Source: Raffaelea ambrosiae (lineage: Eukaryota > Ascomycota > Sordariomycetes > Ophiostomatales > Ophiostomataceae). From it: DNA of 64,000 nucleotides. Both the position numbers and the translations under genes were made by a program. Shown here one piece after another: positions 21,174 to 29,712 of the stretch; position 1 is the first letter of the stretch; each line of letters starts with the position of its first letter. The stretch is taken from the NCBI GenBank assembly GCA_002778195.1, contig PCDI01000008.1:328359-392358 (forward strand). Direction: 5' to 3'. Under the pieces are notes generated by a model. That model was given only the letters and a program-made list of their open reading frames with translations. It ran no database searches and was not told the DNA's origin.

Positions 21174-22830
21174 CGTGGACTCGGGAGAGAGATAGAAAGA
21201 GAGAGCGAGCCCCCCCCTTTCAGTCCAGGGTGACTGTGTGTAGGTTGCCGAGGCGCAAGTTACAAACACACAAAGGCACTTGATCGCAACAGTGAGAGTT
21301 GTGAGGGTACGTGCAGCAGAAACAAGTCACAGATATCCCAACAAGTATATTGTCACCAGCCCGGAAAGGAAGGAAAACAAGCAAGCAAAACAACAGAGCT
21401 ACAAGAGAAAGAGGAAAGAAAGAAAAAAAAGACCGCCAAGGACAAGAGAGGGAATAAAAAATAACAACGGCTTTTCTGTCGCGTCCCACACTTGCAAGGC
21501 AAGGCAAAAACTGCATCGGAAAGGCAGGAGGGCCTACACCCGCAAAGCACTTGCGAGCCACGCGCGGCCTTACGCTACGGTTGGGTCCTTTTTCTTTTTC
21601 TTCTTCTTCTTCTCTGTCATGGGTTAGGGGGGAGCAGGATCTCTCCGAGAAGCAATGCGCACGCCTTGTGCGGACGGGCTTTTGTTTGCCCCTTTGGTAT
21701 GGAGAGATCGTTTCGTTCTGATCGTACAGCGTAATGACAAGCGAGGTACTTGCCTTATTGGTGTGGCATGCCTGAAAACGAAAGTATCATTGCCAAGCAA
21801 GTCCCCCTGCCAGCTGAACTTTTGAACATCCACAATGGAACCATACCACGATGGGATGTGGAGAGAAGGCGAAAGAAAGAGAAAAAAGACTGGATGGGGG
21901 ACTGCTACTAGTTTGAAGAAATGCGGAACAGTCACTGGCTGTCCGCCACAAGAGCCTCAGTTAGAGCACGCACTAACACGCTCGTGAGGGCGAGGCAGAC
22001 CCACGCTCCGCCTCATGCGGCAACCACCGCGACATTGAAGCAAAGCCTGCGTCCAGCTGCATGCGGGAATCTTGGGACGATTGAAGCGGATACAGCTCGG
22101 CCTTGCTGCCTGTTGTCAACTTGGGAGTTTACTATGTAGTTGCGTGTAGACGGTTCAAAAGTGCTGTGGACCGTCTCAAAGCCTCTCGTGAGAATAGGGA
22201 TACCTTTGACAACCAAATAACGTTAATTCCAAGCGCTGTGTGGGTTGGCTGTTGCATCTTGCGTATTCTCCACTGAATTGGGTTTAGTGGCCAAGGACTG
22301 AAAATCTCACCGCAGCCCAAGTACGCGCTGGAAGGAGAGCTGTCCCTGGATGTGGCGTACACACATGGACATGGCGAACTAGGTCTGCCGTAGAGTATGG
22401 CGTACGGTGTGTTTTACGCACCAACACAGGCGATATCTTTTGTCTCCATGACAAGCTTGCCATCAATGCGAAGATCGGCCTTCCGATGAACGAGTACTGC
22501 ACACAGTGATGCTCTTGATTTCTCCATTTTCCAGGTAGTGGACTCAACCGTTTGTTCTCCGTGATTCCGCCCTCGTTCCGTTGCCTGTTCTGTTTAGTTG
22601 CCCACCGAAGCACACCATCGCTTGCGCTAACCGCTCTGCCAAGACCTGGTCCCTGGAATGGGGAAATGAGTTCTCTCACCACCGTGCAGGGCGAAAGGGG
22701 CGCGTCCGACGTCATAAGCCAGCTTGTCCACTTAGGCAAAGCCTGCGGCAGGCAGTTGCAGTTGTAGTTGCAAGCCTCCTCGGTATTTGATAGCTTATCA
22801 ATGTCCAGGCTGACTCTTTTTTTTTAAATC
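21174..22830. other. 1.7-kb intergenic region upstream of the receptor-like gene
   Basis: Holds the promoter of the receptor-like gene and the 3' flank of the membrane protein gene. TACTATGTA occurs at 22130. A CT/GA-rich leader (21180-21235) adjoins the start. ORFs here are short and overlap; none is supported. Confidence 0.45.
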
Positions 22831-24345
22831 TTACATGCAACCATCGTCACCACCCGACAAGAATGGCTGCCGCCTGTGTGCCTTCTCGCGCGCTTCTGCC
22901 TCTTCCTCGTCTGTGACCTGCCAATGCTGAGCGTGTTGGAACGTCTCCCTGTGCTCCAGCGAGTGAAACAAGACAGAAGAGAAGGACGAGGCTGGATCTG
23001 GCAACCCATCCTGTGGATTGGCGTCTTCGGTCACTATCGCCTGTGCAATGGCATCCTGCCATGCCGGACTGCCGCATTGTTCTTGTGCGCTGGCATCAGT
23101 GCCGTCTACGCCTTGGCTCACAATGCCCCGATTCCGAATGAGCTGACGGAGCGCCTGGCGCTTCTCCTCCTCTCCGAGCGCTTGGATGTCCTCCAGCAGG
23201 TTCAAGCCCGGGCCGAGTTGTGCCTCTTCGTGGCGGCGTCGAGCGAACAGTCGCAGAAACCGCCAGAACCAGTTGTTGCAATCGTCGGAATGATGATGAT
23301 GGTGGTGATGGTGATGATGGTGACGATGTCCGTGGGAGGAGTTCACGCTTCCAGAATCGCCGTCGTCGTCTTGATCGTGGTCGCCAGAATCGTCGCCGTT
23401 GTCGGCGTAGTCTTGTCGATGCCACCGGTCCCATACCACCAGCATACGCCACCACCAGGACCAGTCTATCTGCTGCAGCGCTCGCCAGTGTGTCGTCACG
23501 GACCGCCAAGCCGCTTCCAGCGCACCAGTGTGAGGGCCAAACAAGCCCGCGTTGACCAACGCTGCCATGCCCACATATCCAATGCCGTACAGGACGATGC
23601 CAATGGCGGTGGTCAGGACCATGGCCGCACCAAAGACAAAGGGCAGAAAGGTGTGGACGACGTAGGTATACGACAGCTGTGCGCCGTTCCTTAGAAGCTG
23701 GTATGCCCGTGGTAGGAGAGACCGCAGGCTCTCAGCCGTGGAAGTCAAGACAGAAGCGAACATGTCCAGGACACGCGTAGCGAGTGGCTGGACGGCATCC
23801 AAGTAGACGATGCCGGCGAGTGCACGGAGCGGAGGAGTGACGCACAGGACAAACAGCATGGCCAGCACAGGAATGCCAAACAGGACCGTGGCCATGGGCC
23901 TCACAACGGGGATGTTGTCGTATGCGGCATCGGGTACGGCGACGGCTCCAGCCTTGGCATCACTGCCTGGGTTGCCAAACGGCGAGGAAGCGGGCTGTGG
24001 AGGCCACACAAAGCGTAGCCGTTGGCCCTGGTCAAAGGCCATGCCAACAATTTGTCGTACGGCATTGACCACGGACGACACGTCTTGTCCAAGCTTAATG
24101 CCTTCATCACCACCACCGGTGCTATTGAATGAGAGCAGTAGGCCGCTGTAAAAGGCATAGTCGGCTATCAAGGACGGAAAGAACGGCCAGCCACAGGTTT
24201 CGTCGGTCAGAAGGCCTCCTAGAATGGTTCGAGGAAAGTGGTCCCCGTCTTCGAGAAAAACAAAGTGGGATAGCAAAGGAGCAACGAGAAGGAATCCGAA
24301 GAATAGGGCAGCCAACGACTGGAGTGCTATTAATGTAGGTGACAT
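22831..24345 (-). CDS. Polytopic membrane protein with an 11-His run, unknown function, 504 aa
   Basis: I do not recognise the family. It is a single intronless ORF with an ATG start. The N-terminus (residues 3-30) is a strong signal anchor (LIALQSLAALFFGFLLVAPL). A probably lumenal/extracellular region with one N-glycosylation sequon (NST, about 74) follows, then hydrophobic segments at about 152-170 and 230-265. After an acidic stretch (DDSGDHDQDDDGDSG) comes a run of eleven His at about 342-352, followed by WFWRFLRLFARRR and a long hydrophilic, Glu/Gln-rich cytosolic tail with LNLLEDIQALGEEEKRQALRQ, which looks helical. The length and full-length openness support a real gene. The His and Asp runs suggest metal binding, which is inference only. 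Confidence 0.8.
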   Translation of the reverse strand: MSPTLIALQSLAALFFGFLLVAPLLSHFVFLEDGDHFPRTILGGLLTDETCGWPFFPSLIADYAFYSGLLLSFNSTGGGDEGIKLGQDVSSVVNAVRQIVGMAFDQGQRLRFVWPPQPASSPFGNPGSDAKAGAVAVPDAAYDNIPVVRPMATVLFGIPVLAMLFVLCVTPPLRALAGIVYLDAVQPLATRVLDMFASVLTSTAESLRSLLPRAYQLLRNGAQLSYTYVVHTFLPFVFGAAMVLTTAIGIVLYGIGYVGMAALVNAGLFGPHTGALEAAWRSVTTHWRALQQIDWSWWWRMLVVWDRWHRQDYADNGDDSGDHDQDDDGDSGSVNSSHGHRHHHHHHHHHHHSDDCNNWFWRFLRLFARRRHEEAQLGPGLNLLEDIQALGEEEKRQALRQLIRNRGIVSQGVDGTDASAQEQCGSPAWQDAIAQAIVTEDANPQDGLPDPASSFSSVLFHSLEHRETFQHAQHWQVTDEEEAEAREKAHRRQPFLSGGDDGCM

Positions 24346-25047
24346 CGTAGGTGCGAGAGAAAGGTAAAAGTGCTAGGGTGGGAGGTTTGTAGGAGAACGC
24401 AGCATAGGGGGGAGGGCACACGGCAAAGGTGGAAAAAGGAGAGAAGGTAGGTATGTTGGCAAAGTTGAAAAGAATAAGCATAAGGAACTGGAAATATTAG
24501 ACTAAATTTATTCTGAGTCGCGTTTGTTTGTTTGTCTGAAGACGGAAAGGAGGGAGCAGTGCGCTGAAAACGGAAGGAGCGAACAGGTATAAACACGCAA
24601 ACTTCGTTGCACATTTACTGTTCAGGTTACACGCCTTCTCTCATTACAGATTCTATTTAAGTGGGATTGTTGTCTCTTCTGATCAGTATAGACTGAGGGA
24701 AACCTCACGGGTTCAACGGCGTATGATTAAAAATATAATATATATCAAAAAGCAATGAAGCACTCGGGCTATATGTAGTTCCTCCATCCATATGCCTGCA
24801 GAATATTGGAACCTGAGAAAGAATCTGAAAAAAAAAAACCCTAAGTATTTCAAGGAACAGAATCAACATAGCAGTGCAGCCAGACTTGTTAACATGAAGG
24901 ATTCCTCGATAAAGAGAAGAATTCCTGAGCCAACAAAGCGAAGCACAATGGGATGTAGCCATCTAGCGGAAGAGCCACAACACCTAACGAAAGAGAATCA
25001 GATACGGACAGAAGCTCGAAGCTCAAAAGCCACAGGTAGCCAGTATA
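24346..25047. other. Intergenic region between two minus-strand genes
   Basis: 702 bp with AT-rich patches (24725-24745 contains an ATATAATATATA string). No gene or notable repeat. Confidence 0.4.
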
Positions 25048-26001
25048 TCAATCATGGCGTCCCCGTTTGTTGGCCCGAGGACCATCGTCAGAGTTGGTAC
25101 CAGAGGCTGACGAGCTGTTGTCTGTGTCATCTGTGAGAGCGGCATCCTGTGCCTCCGATTCAGTTGCTCCAATTTGAGACTGATTTAAGGCCAATGCACT
25201 GCGGACCTCGGCAGGTATCTCCTTGCACTTGTCGATTTCCTTCTTGAAACAGTCAAAAAGATCTGTGATTCTCTCATGGTGCTCATCAAAACGAGCCACA
25301 GCTGTTTGGAGGCCGTCGAGGTTGGCCATCACCCGAGCCACACCATCATCGAGGGCCTCAATGACAGTTCGCTCAAGCATTGGCTGCAGCTCATCGTGAA
25401 GGAGAGTTGGCACCATCTCAGACAATACATTTCGGAAGATCTGTGGCACCAGATCCAGAATCATCGCTTCTGTGTCCCTGCGAGACATGCCGGAGGCGGG
25501 AGCGGCATCATGTATGACCCGTGCGATCGAGTACCAATGGGTGATGGTGTTGGCCATGCTATCAGAGCCATTGTGGCCGGTAGAAGACGCACCACTCAGC
25601 TCCGGTGAAGCAGTTTCCGTGATTGTCTCGGTAATCGTCTCGGTAACCGTCTCTATGATTGTGGCGTTCTCATTGTGCGGGACGGAATGAGCAGCGATTG
25701 TCGCACGAATCTGGGCATCCATTGGAGAGTCGAGATCGGAAAAGTCACCATCAAGGGACCTGTCTGTAGGGTGGCTCTCATGGGCTGGTGTTGTTTGACT
25801 AGACGACGACGACCCCAGGGATCCCGTTTCCGACTGAAGCGAGCTGCGGGACGTCAGCATAGGCATGGAGTTCTTCTTACTGCTGTTCTTGTCCGTGGTG
25901 ACGTTTATCGAGGTAGCGGCATCAACTTTGTGGTCCTCGCCTGGGGGATGATTGAGATCCCCCATGTTGGTGCATGCAACTGGAGATCCTGAAGATGCCA
26001 T
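25048..26001 (-). CDS. Unknown acidic, Ser-rich protein with a helical middle, 317 aa
   Basis: Not recognised. It is one ORF from ATG 26001 to TGA 25048. The first about 110 residues are disordered and Ser/Asp-rich. A short repeat of ETVTETITETITET type follows (codons near 25620-25655). Residues about 165-265 look like amphipathic or coiled-coil helix (MILDLVPQIFRNVLSEMVP, MLERTVIEALDDGVARVMAN, FDEHHERITDLFDCFKKEID). The C-terminus is acidic and ends in a basic cluster ANKRGRHD that could serve as a nuclear signal. No membrane segment. The unbroken length and a helical core argue for a real gene; no conserved domain is evident to me. Confidence 0.65.
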   Translation of the reverse strand: MASSGSPVACTNMGDLNHPPGEDHKVDAATSINVTTDKNSSKKNSMPMLTSRSSLQSETGSLGSSSSSQTTPAHESHPTDRSLDGDFSDLDSPMDAQIRATIAAHSVPHNENATIIETVTETITETITETASPELSGASSTGHNGSDSMANTITHWYSIARVIHDAAPASGMSRRDTEAMILDLVPQIFRNVLSEMVPTLLHDELQPMLERTVIEALDDGVARVMANLDGLQTAVARFDEHHERITDLFDCFKKEIDKCKEIPAEVRSALALNQSQIGATESEAQDAALTDDTDNSSSASGTNSDDGPRANKRGRHD

Positions 26002-26667
26002 CCTTGTCCGTCGTATGCGCTATTTGTAGACACGAACTCTGCAAACGCAATACTATATCTTCGAGGTAGATGAAAGTTGTCAGTACATTTGTGGTGTTTT
26101 GACCTCGTCTCACGGAGCTGATGTCGGCAATGGTGTCGCCGTCCGACAGTTGTGTGATGGTTTTGTTGGAGGCTGGGAGAAACCCCAGTTTCGAAATATA
26201 CAATGGGCTGATCAGGCGAGGAAGAATGCACTTGGAGGCGGTTGTAGATGTAAAGAAGAGGGAGTGGAAGGTTACTTTTAACGGAAAGACGTAGGGAGAC
26301 ATGACAGATTTGAGCAGAAATCGAAAATTGAGAACGTTTTGAATGTCAGGTGTGTGAGAAATATGGGAGTTCTGGGATACGAACATGTCGAGGTTGGAGT
26401 GAGAGGAAGGTGAGCTACGGATGGTCTTTTCAATGATGCCATGAGGATGAAGTGAGGGTTGTGAGATGAAAATTACTCAAAAGGGCAAAACTAGTTAACT
26501 ACTGTTTATTCATGGAACAGCCATGATACATCTCCTGCCTTTATTGAACCAATGCGTTGTATGTCTTCCTGCAGACGCCTTGTTCATCCAATCTTAAAAT
26601 CGAACTGAGCCATGATTACAGTTATGGCTGCTGTCGCAGAATCAAAAAAATTAAAATTAAAATAGCG
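26002..26667. other. Intergenic region upstream of the unknown acidic protein gene
   Basis: 666 bp, AT-rich, with the promoter of the minus-strand gene. No supportable ORF. Confidence 0.35.
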
Positions 26668-27450
26668 CTAGTCATTGACACTGGCAGTCCTGGGCAAGCA
26701 TTTGCCGACTGCTGCGGTAGAACCGGCGTCTACAGGGACCACAGCACCCAAGTATGCCACTGCGCAAGCACAGTCCCGCCGTGTCCTTGGTTTCGAGAAG
26801 ACTGCGAGCCTTGCGGTCCCCGCGAGCTTCCTCGCTCATGCCACTAGCCTACGCCATGGGTGTGTAGAGCATCTATTTACAGCTGCTAGCAAGATGTCTA
26901 GGAAATCAAAGGCAACAGTCAAAAAGAACAAGGAAGCACGCTAAGAGGGGCAGTTGAAAACACTAGGTGGCAAGAGATAGTCCGCTGGACAAACGCAGCT
27001 CCGGGCCCCAGTTGCACTCCATCACCGGCACGGCATACTTGGCCACGCGCACCGTGCTCGACACGTCGATGTCCAGCGTGGCCGTTCCTTTTTCCATGTC
27101 CACCTCAACAGCCGCGCCGGCTGCTCCAGCCACGCCAACATTGTTGACCAGGACGTCCAGTCGCCCAAAGAGTCTCAGTGCTAGATCCACGGCCGCCTCG
27201 CATTCGGTGTTCTTGGTGCCGTCTCCGCGGGCAGCCACGGCCCGTCCACGGCCCGGCTTACTGTTGGCCAGATCAGCCGTCTTTTGCGCCCACTCGCGGT
27301 CCATGTCTAGGCACACGACACTGCAGCCGTCGTCGGCCAGCAGGATCGATATCGCCCAGCCATTACCAATGCCGCCGCCCACACAGCCGGCACCGGCAAC
27401 GATGGCCACACGGCCGCGAAGCGAACGGGACGGCGGTTCAGCCGAGGTAG
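26668..27450 (-). pseudogene. Decayed short-chain dehydrogenase/reductase (SDR) gene
   Basis: The N-terminal Rossmann half is readable from about 27450 to 27010: RGRVAIVAGAGCVGGGIGN (nucleotide-binding glycines), VVCLDMDREWA (acidic residue ending beta 2), LFGRLDVLVNNVGV (NNxG motif) and VAKYAVPVMECN. Right after this the frame runs into WGPELRLSS... and a stop at 26963, so the catalytic Ser and Tyr-x-x-x-Lys segment is missing. Downstream, about 26850-26770 reads GMSEEARGDRKARSLLET in one frame, and 26755-26668 reads VVPVDAGSTAAVGKCLPR in another, both typical of SDR C-termini. So an internal deletion plus at least one frameshift has broken the gene. No in-frame ATG precedes the N-terminal half; a TGA and a 10-bp C-run (about 27472-27481) lie just upstream. 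Confidence 0.8.
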
Positions 27451-27485
27451 AAGAAGGTGTTTCGAGGTGGCGGGGGGGGGGAAGT

Positions 27486-27972
27486 CACCACGGTCTGGCT
27501 GAAAGCGATTGGTCAGCTTGAAGTCGGGGTCAGTCCCCAGACCACGTAAGTGGTGAGCGCTTCCCCAACTTTTCATCCGGGGCCGTGGACCCGTTTTTTT
27601 CGGGAAAGGCATCGCAGGCGCAAGAGGAGACGAGACTAAGACGAAAAGCCCTGGCGCAGTTCCATGTACTATGGGTGGCCTTGCCACGTCAGTCTTAGCG
27701 GGCCGACCAAGCTTATCGTGTGTGTAAGAGGTTTACTATGTAACTGCATAGTAGATGTCGACATCGGCGTTATGGGTCGGCCTGTATTAATATTCCACCA
27801 CCGAGTAACCGCGGTCTTTTCCAGGGCCAATTCTCGGCCTACCGTACAAGTAACCGTGAGCATAACCTGCTGCTGAAACAAACAAGCAAACAAACAAACA
27901 AGAAAGAACCGCTCTGTGTGTCTCGCAATCCTGTGTCTTGTGCCGGTCTCAACATTCTTATCAATCATCGCC
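27486..27972. promoter_or_regulatory. Upstream region of the alpha/beta-hydrolase gene
   Basis: Includes TACTATGTA at 27734 and a CAAACAAGCAAACAAACAAACAAG leader repeat type at 27876-27901 shortly before the ATG at 27973. No separate gene is supported. Confidence 0.45.
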
Positions 27973-29128
27973 ATGGCTGATTTCTCAATTTACGGCGGCC
28001 CCAGCAAGGAGTGGCTGGCTGTCCAGGCCACATTGCCGCCGCCGCCAACCCATCTGACGCCGACGCAGCTCAGGGATGCGACCAATGCGGCGCGGGAGGC
28101 TGCCGCGGCGAAAGCCATGGAGACTCTCGGCAGCAAGGTGCAGATTACCGACTACACCATCCCGTCGCGCGACGGGTCGCACGTTGACGGCCGGCTCTAC
28201 TGGCCGGTGAGCCTGTCGAGGGATTCTAAATCGCCGGTGTACTTTCACCTGCACGGCGGCGGCTATCTGTATGGCACCATCCCGGCCGAAGATGCGACTG
28301 CGTCCACGCTGGCCATCAACACCAACGTGCCGGTGCTCAATGTCAACTACCGCCACACCCCCGAGTTCACGTATCCGACCTGCTTCAACGATGTCGAGGA
28401 CGCCTTTGTCTGGCTGCACGCCCACGCCGACGAGCTGGGCATCGACCCCGAGCGTGTGGTAATGGGCGGTATCTCGGCTGGCGCCCACATTACCGTTTCC
28501 CTGGCCTTGCAGCACCATCTCGGCAAACTGGATTCTCTGTCGCCCAAGAAACTGCCGCCGCTGGCCGGGCAGGTGCTCATGATCCCGCCGACGGTGTTTA
28601 TGGGTTGCTACGATAAGCTGCTGGCCCAGCTGAAGGATCCCTCGGTGTCGTCCATGGTTGAAAATGAGTTTGCCCCTGTGCTGCCCGTGAGCACAATGGA
28701 AATGTTCTACAAGCTGCTCAAGGTGGAGAATCCGGACCCCAACGATCTCAAACTCAGCCCCGGAAACGCCGAGCCAGACCAGGTCAAGGGCTTGCCGCCA
28801 GCCGCCTTTGGCATTTGCGGACTGGACCCGTTGCGAGACCAAGGGCTCCTGTATGCCAAGCTGCTGACTGAGGCTGGGTGAGTGTTTTTGTGACGCTTTG
28901 CGCTTGTGTACGTCTGTACGTTCTCCAGAGTTGTGGCTAACAAGGGACAGCGTACCTACCAACATCAGCGTCCTCAAGGGTGTCCCTCATGGGTTCGTTC
29001 GCTTTGGCGAGAAGCTCAAGGCTGCAAAAGCATGGCGTAAGGTGTTTCAGGAGGGCATTCTCTGGGCACTTTCCAAGCCAACGGCCACTGGCAAGTTTGA
29101 CGTCAAGGTATACACAGAGGATGATTAG
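27973..29128 (+). CDS. Alpha/beta-hydrolase fold-3 esterase/lipase (HSL family), 360 aa
   Basis: Predicted carboxylic ester hydrolase of the hormone-sensitive-lipase/arylacetamide-deacetylase type; substrate unknown. Two exons, 27973-28877 and 28951-29128, phase-2 junction restoring EAG|VPTNISVL. The oxyanion-hole motif HGGG is at residues 94-97 (FHLHGGGYLYG). The nucleophile elbow GISAG is at 166-170 with Ser168. NVNYRHTPEFTYP is the usual segment between them. GLDPLRDQG supplies the catalytic Asp and GVPHGFVRF the catalytic His, so the triad is complete. No signal peptide; cytosolic. The start MADFSIYGG was preferred over the in-frame upstream ATG-less extension; CGCCATGG context is good. 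It lies head-to-head with the SDR pseudogene, so the pair may once have worked together (inference). Confidence 0.93.
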
Positions 29129-29712
29129 ACTGGACTTGGTAGAGTGAGGGTCAATCCCAAGACATAGAAGCGGTAGCCATGACTCTGCAGTCAACAATAT
29201 TTGCAAATTAGATATAATCTGAAATTGTATCGGCGTTCGTTAATGGGTCTTACGATCAAGAGTTAGTTAGCTGGGAACCACTTTCCAGAAAGTGGTTACG
29301 CATCATCTCATTGGGCTGAGGCGAGAAATCGTTCGCCTGGGTGTGTCCTCGTCTCCTCGTTTCCTTGACAGGTTGTCATCTAAAAACGATTTCAACTTCA
29401 GTACAGGGCAAGGAAATCGAGAATTTGCATGCGGTGGTTCCTTTGTTTTGCGTCGCGCAGTGGCCTCTCTAGAAAACTGGCCGTGTGTATGTCATGTGAC
29501 ATATGTACTTAAAGAAGTGGGTCCGTATTGGCGTGTATTTGGGTCACGTGTCAATAATATGGTCCATTATGGACTTTTATTTTAATATATATCGCCCGTG
29601 AAATAACATTTTAGCCTGTCCTTAAAAAAGTTCAGATAAGATAACAAAAAAAAAAAAAAAAAAAAAAACGCCGAGAGCATCATTCTCTTGTCAAAACCAT
29701 AACCAGCTCGCC
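29129..29712. promoter_or_regulatory. MAK5 promoter with TATA-like box and 23-nt poly(dA)
   Basis: The gap between the hydrolase stop and MAK5 start. A TTTTATTTTAATATATATCG stretch at 29575-29594 is a candidate TATA element about 125 bp before the ATG. An uninterrupted run of 23 A at 29646-29668 ends 44 nt before it, of the poly(dA:dT) kind that keeps promoters nucleosome-poor. Confidence 0.6.

Noticed and set aside
22284..22739. 151-codon minus-strand open frame upstream of the receptor-like gene
   Set aside because: No homology recognised and no start context or flanking exon support; too weak to call.
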